NCBI RefSeq assembly: GCF_000293805.1
Contig: NZ_AMBZ01000001.1
Location: 248,001-312,000 of the forward strand
Source of the DNA: Paenibacillus alvei DSM 29
Lineage (GTDB): Bacteria; Bacillota; Bacilli; Paenibacillales; Paenibacillaceae
Length of the DNA: 64,000 bases
Direction: 5' to 3'
The notes below the pieces were generated by a model. That model worked only from the letters and a program-made list of their open reading frames with translations. It did no database searches and was not told where the DNA came from. Made by a program: the position numbers and the translations under genes. Below, in pieces: positions 36,005 to 43,807 of this stretch. How positions within the stretch are numbered: the stretch's first letter is position 1; the number at the start of each line of letters is the position of its first letter.

Positions 36005-36196
36005 CTAAACATTAAGAGGATCTTTTATTTTATTAGGATGCTCATATTTAACTATTTGTGTTGGCTCTACAGTACCGTAAACCCTAGACCCACAATTATT
36101 TGCAACCCTCATATTAATACAAGCCAGTATTCCATCAAGATAGGTAGAGGGAGTACTTTCAAGAGGCAAATCGCCAAAATTGAACACTTTTTTCAC
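36005..36196 (-). CDS. Small protein of unknown function, 63 aa
   Basis: GTG start with an excellent GGAGG 7 nt upstream, which makes this short frame credible. Sequence MKKVFNFGDLPLESTPST..., two cysteines (ILACINMRV, NNCGSRVYG), no signal peptide or membrane segment. The leader-like start and short Cys/Gly/Ser-containing C-terminal part would suit a ribosomal-peptide precursor, but no modification enzyme is nearby. It lies convergent to the candidate pheromone gene and could be a target or unrelated. Confidence 0.55.
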   Translation of the reverse strand: MKKVFNFGDLPLESTPSTYLDGILACINMRVANNCGSRVYGTVEPTQIVKYEHPNKIKDPLNV

Positions 36197-36301
36197 AAGT
36201 ACACCTCCACTATAGGAATTTTAAGTATGAATTGCTTTTTTAGATTTTTTAAATGCATGACTTGTTCTACTCTGCCATCCTTACAACCCCAGAAACTCTA
36301 T

Positions 36302-36349
36302 CGCAAACATCGTCCAAAATTCACTTGCGAATTTTAGACGATGTTTGCG
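36302..36349. repeat. Long inverted repeat (21-bp arms)
   Basis: CGCAAACATCGTCCAAAATT(C) pairs with (G)AATTTTAGACGATGTTTGCG around ACTTGC, with a single mismatch. It has no flanking T-run on either strand, so it is more likely an operator, an RNA stem or an element end than a terminator. It lies about 85 nt before the ABC importer operon. Confidence 0.7.
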
Positions 36350-36432
36350 GATTATGGGATTCTGAAAACGATACCATACTTGCTACAATGGAGACACAAC
36401 GCAATGAACATTGCTTAAGGGGGAATAAACAA

Positions 36433-37452
36433 ATGAAAAGGCTTTCTTTGATGCTAGCGGCTTGCATGCTGTTTGTCGGAGTGCTTAGCGGTTGTGGAGG
36501 TAGCGAATCGGATTCGGGTTCATCCAATAAATTGGTCATTTACAGTCCGAACAGCGAAGAAATCATCAAGACGATCATTCCCATGTTCGAAAAGAAAACA
36601 GGCATTACCGTTGAGCTTGTAACGGCTGGCACAGGCGAAATCGTTAAGCGCTTACAGTCTGAAAAGAAAAATCCGTACGCAGACGTTATGTTCGGCGGCT
36701 CCATGGCGGGCTACCGCGAGCATGCCGACCTGTATGAGCCTTACGTATCTCCAGAAGATGCGAACCTGATTGAAGGCCATCGCAATAAGACAGGCTTCGC
36801 AACTCCGTTTGTTTCTGACGGCAGCGTGCTGCTCGTGAACAAGAACTTGATCGGCGATATCAAAATTGAGGGCTATGAAGATTTGCTCAATCCGAAGCTG
36901 AAGGGCAAAATCGCATCCGCTGACCCGGCAAGCTCCAGCTCCGCCTTTGCTCAGCTTACGAACATGCTGAAAGCAATGGGCGGCGACTATGAAAATCAAA
37001 AGGGCTGGGATTATGTCGGCAAGCTGATTGAGAACCTCGACGGCAAAATTGCAAGCGGTTCCGGTGCAGTTCATAAGAGTGTCGCGGACGGCGAGTATAT
37101 TGTTGGCTTAACCTACGAAGATCCTTCTAGCACGTATGTGAGAAACGGTGCACCAGTAGAAGTCGTGTATCCGAAGGAAGGCGCAGTATTCTTGGATGCG
37201 GCATCCGCCATTATTAAAGACGCACCGCATATGGAAAATGCGAAGAAATTCATCGACTTCATCCTGTCCAAGGAAGCACAAGACGCATTCGGCACACAAT
37301 TGACGAACCGTCCGCTTCGCAAGGATACGCAGCTCGGCGATTACATGACGCCACTCGACAAGATCAACATGATCGACGAAGATACAGACTACGTAAGTGC
37401 GCATAAATCCGAAATCGTAGAGCGCTACATCTCTGTATTCACAAGCAAATAA
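36433..37452 (+). CDS. AfuA/FbpA-type ABC solute-binding lipoprotein
   Basis: 339 aa from the ATG at 36433 (AAGGGGG 9 nt upstream); the frame is open further left but without a site. Lipoprotein signal MKRLSLMLAACMLFVGVLSGC, lipid Cys at residue 22. The mature protein (KLVIYSPNSEEIIKTIIPMF; PYADVMFGGS; GKIASADPASSSSAFAQL) is a SBP_bac_6/8-type, AfuA/FutA-like fold. Annotated relatives bind Fe3+, but several bind sugar phosphates or phosphonates, and the gene order with a YesM/YesN pair resembles the hexose-phosphate sensing HptRSA system. Substrate therefore open. It is the first gene of an ABC operon. Confidence 0.88.
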   Translation: MKRLSLMLAACMLFVGVLSGCGGSESDSGSSNKLVIYSPNSEEIIKTIIPMFEKKTGITVELVTAGTGEIVKRLQSEKKNPYADVMFGGSMAGYREHADLYEPYVSPEDANLIEGHRNKTGFATPFVSDGSVLLVNKNLIGDIKIEGYEDLLNPKLKGKIASADPASSSSAFAQLTNMLKAMGGDYENQKGWDYVGKLIENLDGKIASGSGAVHKSVADGEYIVGLTYEDPSSTYVRNGAPVEVVYPKEGAVFLDAASAIIKDAPHMENAKKFIDFILSKEAQDAFGTQLTNRPLRKDTQLGDYMTPLDKINMIDEDTDYVSAHKSEIVERYISVFTSK

Positions 37453-37478
37453 TCGGTTTTCAAAATCAAAATATGCGT

Positions 37479-37529
37479 GTCAAAAAGTCCGGTTTTCAGC
37501 ACCACTTTTGATTAATCGGACTTTTTGAC
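37479..37529. repeat. Short copy of intergenic inverted-repeat element; likely terminator/attenuator
   Basis: GTCAAAAAGTCCG pairs perfectly with CGGACTTTTTGAC. The inner sequence GGTTTTCAGCACC is the inverse of GGTGCTGAAAACC near the right end of the larger element at 40326-40568, so this looks like a deletion derivative. It lies between the binding-protein and ATPase genes. Confidence 0.7.
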
Positions 37530-37559
37530 TACCTATAAAAAGGTTAGGTGACAACAACA

Positions 37560-38665
37560 ATGAGCGTGACAATAAAAATCAAAGACCTAGTCAAAAATAC
37601 GGCGACACAACCGTCATTCCAGAGTTGTCCCTGGAGATCAAGAAAGGTGAATTTTTTACTCTTCTTGGACCTTCCGGGTGCGGCAAAACGACACTTCTGC
37701 GCATGATTGCCGGCTTCAACAGCATTGAAGGCGGAACAATCAACTTCAATGAGCGCGTTATTAATCAGGTTGAACCAGGCAAGCGAAACATCGGGATGGT
37801 GTTCCAAAGCTATGCGATCTTCCCTCACCTTACTGTTAAAGGAAATATCGCGTTCGGGCTGGAGAACCGGAAGCTGTCCAAAACCGAAATCAACGACAAA
37901 GTCGAAGAAATCCTCAAGGTCGTGCAAATTGAGCAATATAAAGATCGCATGCCGAAGAACCTGTCCGGCGGCCAGCAGCAGCGTGTCGCACTTGCCCGGG
38001 CAATCGTCATCCGTCCGGATGTTCTGCTCATGGACGAACCACTGTCCAACCTCGATGCGAAGCTGCGCGTCGATATGCGGAACGCAATTAAGGACATTCA
38101 ACGCGAAGTCGGCATTACAACGGTGTATGTAACACACGATCAGGAAGAGGCCATGGCCGTATCCGATCGCATCGCGGTTATGAAATCAGGCGTCATTCAG
38201 CATTTGGGAACGCCGCAGGAAATCTATCAACGCCCAGCCAACGTGTTCGTTGCTACGTTCATCGGACGCACGAACATTATCGAAGGCAGCTTAACGCGTC
38301 AAGGCGGCAGCTATAAAGTGAATTTCGGTTCCGGCTATGCAGAGGAGCTTCCTAACATTCAGCTTCCAGCTTCAACACAGCAAAATGAGCTGAACGTCAA
38401 AATCTCGGTTCGCCCAGAGGAATTCGTCATGACTGAGGATCAAACTGGCATGAAGGCGACCATCGTGCACAGCGTCTTTTTGGGACAGAACACGCATTAC
38501 TTCGTCGATTTGGAATCCGGTCAGCGCGTGGAAATTACGCAGGAATCAAAGACAACACAGATTCTCGATCCTGGCCAAGTCATTCATTTGAAGGTGAAAA
38601 AGGACAAAATCAACGTGTACGATGCTGCAGGTGAATTGAACTATACAAGGGGCGGTCAGCTATGA
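37560..38665 (+). pseudogene. ABC importer ATPase (PotA/FbpC-type), frameshifted near start (one A missing)
   Basis: ATG 37560 (AGGTGA 9 nt upstream) reads MSVTIKIKDLVK and then leaves frame at the A5 run 37593-37597. With one more A it becomes KKYGDTTVIPELSLEIKKG and joins the long frame to 38665 (about 368 aa). The rest is intact: Walker A GPSGCGKTT, signature LSGGQQQR, Walker B LLMDEPLSNLD, switch VTHDQEEA, and a C-terminal TOBE domain. Without the repair, initiation would need the weak ATG at 37625 and would lose the first beta strands. Given four similar defects nearby, a sequence error is likely. Its stop overlaps the permease start (ATGA). Confidence 0.85.
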
Positions 38666-40317
38666 GGGGGACGCGCAAACGATTTGACGTCTGGACTAAC
38701 ATTTCGTTCCTGATATTTGCTTTCTACATGCTGTTTCTGGCATTGCCTTTGTTTACGATGCTGTTCAAAAGCTTTTTCAACGGTACAACAGGCGACTTCT
38801 CACTCGCCTACTTCGTAAAGTTTTTCAGCAAGCCGTATTACACCAATGCACTATTCAACAGTATTAAAGTTACTGTCTGCGTAACCGCCCTTGCGGCGCT
38901 CATCGCAACACCACTAGCTTATATTATGGCTACCGTGAAAATTAAAGGGAACTCGACTATTCGGATTTTGATCCTGCTTTCGTCCATGTCGGCCCCGTTC
39001 ATCGGTGCTTACTCTTGGATTCTTCTACTCGGAAGAAACGGCGTCATTACCAAATTCGTCAGCAATACATTTGGCTTCCAAATGCCTGACATATATGGAT
39101 TTACCGGCATTTTAGTTGTTTTGACCCTGCAAATGGTGCCTCTCATCTTCATGTACGTGTCCGGGGCACTCAAAAATGTTGACCAATCGCTTATGGAAGC
39201 GGCAGAGAGCATGGGCTATAAGGGCATCAACAAGATGCGCAAGGTACTGCTCCCGCTTATCACACCTACATTGCTCGCAGGCGGGCTGCTCGTATTCATG
39301 CGCGCACTGGCCGACTTCGGTACGCCGATGCTGATCGGTGAAGGCTTCAAGACCGTTCCTGTCCTGATCTTTACCGAGTTCATCAGTGAGGTCGGCGGCG
39401 ACGACGGCTTTGCTGCCGCAATCAGTGTAATCGTTGTATTGTTCGCAACGGCAGTCTTCCTTTTGCAAAAGTTCATCGCCAATCGCAAGTCCTTTACGAT
39501 GAGTGCTTTGCACCCAATTGAAGCGAAGCAGAAAAAAGGCATTGGCAATATCGCGGCACATGCTGTCATCTATCTGTATACGTTAATCGCGCTGCTGCCG
39601 CAATTGTACGTTATCTATACGTCATTCCTGAAATCGAACGGCCGCGTCTTCGTTGACGGCTTCTCGCTGCAAAGCTATCAGAATGCCTTCAACAATATCG
39701 GCAGTGTCATTACGAACACGTTCATCCTAGCTATCGTGTCGCTCGTCGTTATTATCCTGCTTGCGATTCTGATTGCTTACGTAACGGTTCGCAGAAAGAA
39801 TGCATTAACGAACACGCTCGATATTTTCACGATGTTCCCATACATCGTTCCAGGCTCCATCTTAGGTATCGCTTTGCTGATTACGTTCAACGACAAGCCG
39901 CTGGCACTAAGCGGAACCGCATTCATTATGATTATCTCGTTCGTCATCCGGCGTTTGCCTTATACGATTCGCTCCAGTGCAGCCATTTTGCATCAAATTA
40001 ACGGCGGTATTGAAGAAGCCGCAATCAGCTTGGGCGCTTCCCAGATGAAGACATTCTTCAAAATTACGCTGCCGATGATGCTCACGGGCGTCGTCTCCGG
40101 TGCAATTCTAAGCTGGATTACAATCATTACTGAATTAAGTACCTCGATCATCTTGTATACAGGCAAAACGAAAACCGTTACGGTTGCCATTTATACCGAG
40201 GTTATTCGCGGCAACTATGGCGTGGCGGCAGCACTATCTACGATTCTGACGGTCATTACAGTCATCTCGCTGCTCGTCTTCCTGAAGCTATCTGGACAAA
40301 AAGAAGTCTCCCTATAA
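38662..40317 (+). CDS. ABC importer permease, fused double domain (ThiP/FbpB-like)
   Basis: 551 aa with about 12 membrane helices in two homologous halves. Each has an EAA loop: MEAAESMGYKGINKMRKVLLPL in the first and EEAAISLGASQMKTFFKITLP in the second. Such double permeases pair with AfuA/FbpA-type binding proteins and one ATPase dimer. It overlaps the ATPase gene by 4 nt, so it is translationally coupled. A larger copy of the intergenic repeat and a terminator follow. Confidence 0.93.
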   Translation: MRGTRKRFDVWTNISFLIFAFYMLFLALPLFTMLFKSFFNGTTGDFSLAYFVKFFSKPYYTNALFNSIKVTVCVTALAALIATPLAYIMATVKIKGNSTIRILILLSSMSAPFIGAYSWILLLGRNGVITKFVSNTFGFQMPDIYGFTGILVVLTLQMVPLIFMYVSGALKNVDQSLMEAAESMGYKGINKMRKVLLPLITPTLLAGGLLVFMRALADFGTPMLIGEGFKTVPVLIFTEFISEVGGDDGFAAAISVIVVLFATAVFLLQKFIANRKSFTMSALHPIEAKQKKGIGNIAAHAVIYLYTLIALLPQLYVIYTSFLKSNGRVFVDGFSLQSYQNAFNNIGSVITNTFILAIVSLVVIILLAILIAYVTVRRKNALTNTLDIFTMFPYIVPGSILGIALLITFNDKPLALSGTAFIMIISFVIRRLPYTIRSSAAILHQINGGIEEAAISLGASQMKTFFKITLPMMLTGVVSGAILSWITIITELSTSIILYTGKTKTVTVAIYTEVIRGNYGVAAALSTILTVITVISLLVFLKLSGQKEVSL

Positions 40318-40325
40318 GAGAGAAA

Positions 40326-40568
40326 GTTCAAAAAGTCCGTCTTTGATCACGAAGTAACACAGGAAGGAACTCGGCATCGAATCTTGGGTTCACTCTCGAA
40401 CAGCGTTTGCTTTCGAAGCATGTTTCCTGCGGAAACATTGTAGCTGCTCATGCAGCCTCATCTACATTCCGCTGCTCCTTACAAGTTTTGCGACGCAAAA
40501 TTCGCTACGAAAGTATAAGCTTCGAGTTCCCGCAACCTTCTCGGTGCTGAAAACCGAAATTTTTGAAC
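40326..40568. repeat. 243-bp intergenic repeat element with inverted ends (MITE-like)
   Basis: It begins GTTCAAAAAGTCCG and ends TTTTTGAAC (40560-40568), the inverse of its start. Internal hairpins include ATGTTTCC-TGC-GGAAACAT (40420-40438). It shares its left end, and the inverse of its right sub-terminal GGTGCTGAAAACC, with the short element at 37479-37529. No ORF, so any mobility would depend on proteins encoded elsewhere. Confidence 0.65.
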
Positions 40569-40592
40569 AACATATTTGAGTTCATCATCCAC

Positions 40593-40633
40593 ACCAAGTC
40601 GGTACCTCGCAGAGGGCCGACTTGGTTTTATTT
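40593..40633 (+). terminator. Intrinsic terminator
   Basis: ACCAAGTCGG pairs with CCGACTTGGT, followed by TTTATTT. It ends the ABC operon before the sensor kinase. Confidence 0.88.
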
Positions 40634-40702
40634 GGATGATCTGCTCTTGGGTTCCGACCAGTATAATAAGGAATGAAAGGCCTATCATTGGTGGAGGGAG
40701 AC

Positions 40703-42418
40703 ATGGAACAGAAAAAGATTCGCAATTTCAAGGAGTCAACCCGTCACTTATTTCGGCTGTATGCAGTGATTCCGTTTTCGATTATGATCGTGCTGTTTTT
40801 CATCTTTACGATCATTAATGGAAGGATGAATTTAACTCAAAAAACGACGGAGGCTGCCGAGTCTATCAGCAAGTCTATGATGGAGGTTTTTCAACAGTAC
40901 CACGACGAAATCAATCGCATGGCTGTCTCACCTGCCGTATTGAATTATGTGACTACACGCTTAGGCAGCGATAAAGTGTACTCCGAATTTTATGATTTCA
41001 ACAATCGGCAAAAGGTGAAGAGCATCTTCCATATCGTCGATAAAGACGGCATCTTCCGAGCCAGCTCCGATTCGCCGGATGCACTGTATAACAACTTTGC
41101 CTTCGGCAATCTCATCAACCGAATCGAGCACAAATCTGGCGGAATGCTTACCGAAATGAACAGCTTCCGCTATTCCCATGATCGCGACACAAGCTATACG
41201 TTCGGCAAAGCAATCGTCAAGGACAAGCAGACGATCGGCTATATCGTCTACCAGCTCTACGAATCCGACATGCAAAAGCTTATTTTTGAACAAAACAATG
41301 AAATCGCGATGATCACGGACGAACATAACTCGATCATTGCCACCACCAGCAATGTGACCAAGGGCGTACTGAATAAATTCAGCCCCAAGCTGGATAAGCA
41401 AGGACATGTTCAGTTGAACGACGGCACCTACTACATGTATACCAAGCGCATACCAGGCACACCCATTCAAGTAATCACGCTCAATTCCTATATGTCAGAG
41501 CAGTACACCTACTATACGGTGTCTATCTTTATTCTCGCTGCCAGCCTGCTGCTGTGGGTCATCATTCATTTCCTATCGAATAAAATGTCTGCCCGCAATT
41601 CCGAATCGATTGATAAATTAATTCTGGCCCTAGCCCAACTGCGTGAAGGAAACTTCAATGGCTATGTGGATATTCAGACGAATGACGAGTTCGAAATTCT
41701 CGGCGCTGAATACAATGCGATGCTGGATCGGTTAAAGGAATTGATGGCGAAAAATAAAGAGCTGTCCGAGCTCCGCACCATTATCGAGGTCAAGCAGCTG
41801 CAATCGCAATTCCATCCGCATTTCATTTTCAACGTATTGGAAACGCTGCGTTACGCCATTAAGATGGACGCCAATCAAGCGCAGCAAATCGTCATACTGC
41901 TGTCGCGACTGCTGCGTTACAGCATCGGCAACGATCGGAGCGTCCAACTGAAAGATGACATGAATTACGTGCGGGATTATTTGAAGCTGCAGCAAATCCG
42001 ATTCAATGAGCGGCTGGAGTACCGCATTACCGTCGTGGAGGAGACCAATCATGTGTATGTTCCAAAGCTGTTGCTGCAGCCGCTAATTGAAAACGCTATC
42101 AAGTATGGCTATTTAAATCAATCCAATGTACTCATCGAAATCCGGATCTACCCTTCTGACGGGAAGTTAATGCTGGAGGTTTGTGACAACGGACAAGGCA
42201 TGAATGCAGAAACGCTGCAGAAGGTAAACCAAATCCTGCAAAGCCAAAATAACACCACGCAGCATATCGGGCTGTACAACGTTCATCGCCGTTTGGTGCT
42301 GCTCTACGGCGAGGACTCCGGCATCCATATCGACAGTAATCAAGGAAAAGGCACCTGTGTGACACTAACAATTCCTTACGAATGGAGTGATAACGATGTT
42401 CAAGGTTCTGCTGGTTGA
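40703..42418 (+). CDS. YesM/HptS-type sensor histidine kinase
   Basis: 571 aa from the ATG at 40703 (MEQKKIRNFKES), with GGAGG upstream; a start at 40673 is open but weaker. Two membrane helices (about 17-40 and 270-292) border an extracytoplasmic sensor domain of about 230 residues. A HAMP linker follows, then the His_kinase domain with QLQSQFHPHFIFNVLETLR (His near 374) and HATPase motifs LLQPLIENAIKYGY and VCDNGQGM. A TATAAT (40660-40665) stands upstream. The response regulator start lies inside its 3' end. It probably senses the ligand of the adjacent AfuA-type binding protein. Confidence 0.92.
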   Translation: MEQKKIRNFKESTRHLFRLYAVIPFSIMIVLFFIFTIINGRMNLTQKTTEAAESISKSMMEVFQQYHDEINRMAVSPAVLNYVTTRLGSDKVYSEFYDFNNRQKVKSIFHIVDKDGIFRASSDSPDALYNNFAFGNLINRIEHKSGGMLTEMNSFRYSHDRDTSYTFGKAIVKDKQTIGYIVYQLYESDMQKLIFEQNNEIAMITDEHNSIIATTSNVTKGVLNKFSPKLDKQGHVQLNDGTYYMYTKRIPGTPIQVITLNSYMSEQYTYYTVSIFILAASLLLWVIIHFLSNKMSARNSESIDKLILALAQLREGNFNGYVDIQTNDEFEILGAEYNAMLDRLKELMAKNKELSELRTIIEVKQLQSQFHPHFIFNVLETLRYAIKMDANQAQQIVILLSRLLRYSIGNDRSVQLKDDMNYVRDYLKLQQIRFNERLEYRITVVEETNHVYVPKLLLQPLIENAIKYGYLNQSNVLIEIRIYPSDGKLMLEVCDNGQGMNAETLQKVNQILQSQNNTTQHIGLYNVHRRLVLLYGEDSGIHIDSNQGKGTCVTLTIPYEWSDNDVQGSAG

Positions 42419-43184
42419 GGACGAAGATATGATTCGCAGAGGCATACGCTTCAGCATTGATTGGCTGCAATATGATTGCATCGTCGTGGAAGAAGGGCTG
42501 AACGGACAGGACGGCTATGAGAAAATTTGCGAGCTTAAGCCGGATATTGTCATTACGGATATCAATATGCCCATTATGGACGGTATCTCCATGATTCGCG
42601 AGGGACTGCAGCAGCATACGTTCAGCAGCATTATCATTTCCGGCTATAATGAGTTCCATCTTGCTAAGCAGGCGCTGCAATTGGGTGTAACCGAGTTCCT
42701 CGTGAAGCCGCTGGAGGATGATCAATTGATTGCTGCTCTGGAATCTGCCAAGAAGAATGTCGATTTACAGCGCAAATATGAGGTCATTTCGAATCATCCG
42801 CAAGAGACCGAAGAGATTTTGAACAGTAAATTTATGGAGAAAGAAACGAAAACTTCGAAGTATGTATCGCAAATGATCACCTATGTGCAGGAAAATTACG
42901 CAAAGAAAATTAGCATCCACGATCTCGTAGATCAGCTCGACTTGAGCGCCTATTACTTGAACCAAAAATTCAAAGCCGAGACGAGCTATACGTTCAACGA
43001 GTTCCTGAATCGCTATCGCATCCAAAAGTCGATCGACCTGCTGAAATCAGGCGACAACAAAGTCTACAACATTGCTCACGATATCGGCTTCAGCGACTAC
43101 AAGTACTTCATCAGCATTTTCAAAAAGTACGCCCATGTCACGCCCAGCCAATATCAAGAATATTTCGCGGACAAGAATGCCTAG
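42396..43184 (+). CDS. YesN/HptR-type response regulator (REC - AraC HTH)
   Basis: 262 aa from the ATG at 42396 (GGAG 8 nt upstream); it overlaps the kinase gene by 23 nt. The receiver domain has EDED (acidic pocket), IVITDINMPIMDG (phospho-acceptor Asp), and FLVKPLEDDQ (Lys). A short linker leads to the AraC double HTH (about 165-258; LVDQLDLSAYYLNQKFKAET, IAHDIGFSDYKYFISIFKK). It is much shorter than the YesN at 13.8-15.5 kb and close in size to HptR. The likely target is the upstream ABC operon. Terminator at 43207-43270. Confidence 0.93.
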   Translation: MFKVLLVEDEDMIRRGIRFSIDWLQYDCIVVEEGLNGQDGYEKICELKPDIVITDINMPIMDGISMIREGLQQHTFSSIIISGYNEFHLAKQALQLGVTEFLVKPLEDDQLIAALESAKKNVDLQRKYEVISNHPQETEEILNSKFMEKETKTSKYVSQMITYVQENYAKKISIHDLVDQLDLSAYYLNQKFKAETSYTFNEFLNRYRIQKSIDLLKSGDNKVYNIAHDIGFSDYKYFISIFKKYAHVTPSQYQEYFADKNA

Positions 43185-43206
43185 CATTACCGTTGCAAAA
43201 ATGTTC

Positions 43207-43270
43207 AAAAACACCTCTTCCAGCCAACTCGGATTCCACGAACCGTTATAGGCAAAGGAGGTGTTTTTTC
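43207..43270 (+). terminator. Intrinsic terminator
   Basis: AAAAACACCTC pairs with GAGGTGTTTTT across a 40-nt loop, ending in a T-run, directly after the response regulator. Confidence 0.75.
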
Positions 43271-43352
43271 GTTTCTTTATTTTATACTGTGATCCTACTT
43301 TGGAAAATGTTACGTATCCTTCTGGCCAACTTATATTTCGGATTTCACGCCT

Positions 43353-43529
43353 TTATCCTTTATGATTGCTGTTGCTCTTTGCGCCATCCGACTTTACGTT
43401 ATTCGCTTTTTTAGTACCTTTGCTTGTATAAGGTTTGCTTTTCGCTCTCTTTGCACTAGCTTGCCATCTATTCCAACCTTTTTTGTCCGTTCCTCTGCCT
43501 GTTCCGCCTTTGCCTTTAGCTTTGCTCAT
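43353..43529 (-). CDS. Small basic protein, DUF3934-like, 58 aa
   Basis: ATG at 43529 with GGAG 7 nt upstream. The protein reads MSKAKGKGGTGRGTDKKGWN then RWQASAKRAKSKPYTSKGTK, Lys/Gly/Arg-rich with the GKKGWNRWQASA-type core that I associate with the DUF3934 family of Bacillus and Paenibacillus. Highly positive, no membrane segment; may bind nucleic acid or ribosomes (inference). Several opposite-strand frames over it are shadows. Confidence 0.75.
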   Translation of the reverse strand: MSKAKGKGGTGRGTDKKGWNRWQASAKRAKSKPYTSKGTKKANNVKSDGAKSNSNHKG

Positions 43530-43807
43530 ATAATCACTCCATGATTGTTTGTATATAGAGTTCCCGATCCTTGGTTGGATTCAATCCGCAACATCCTTAA
43601 TCTGCGGCTAAGAGCTTACTATATCAAAGCTAAGCACTAGAATCAAAGGCCTACCCTCTCCATAATATCTGGAAAGCGTACAAGATCATAACCTGTTTAG
43701 CTAGGAAAGGGGAATTTTGAATGAGCTTGGACAGTAACTCCCTTACTTCAATACAATGAAGTCAAGCTAGGGAAACGAGATGTGAAGTTACGGTAAAAAT
43801 CCAAATG
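43530..43807. other. Intergenic region with nested hairpins
   Basis: It contains a nested inverted-repeat structure at 43734-43791 (GTAACT/AGTTAC outside, CCCT/AGGG, ACTTCA/TGAAGT inside) without a T-run. It lies just downstream of the exoprotein stop. No gene seen. Confidence 0.4.

Noticed and set aside
37544..38137. Long minus-strand ORF opposite the ABC ATPase
   Set aside because: The plus-strand frame has all ABC ATPase motifs. The opposite frame is a codon-bias shadow.
43193..43544. Overlapping plus-strand ORFs rich in Cys/Leu/Phe
   Set aside because: They are antisense shadows of the DUF3934-like gene and the terminator, and they lack ribosome sites.
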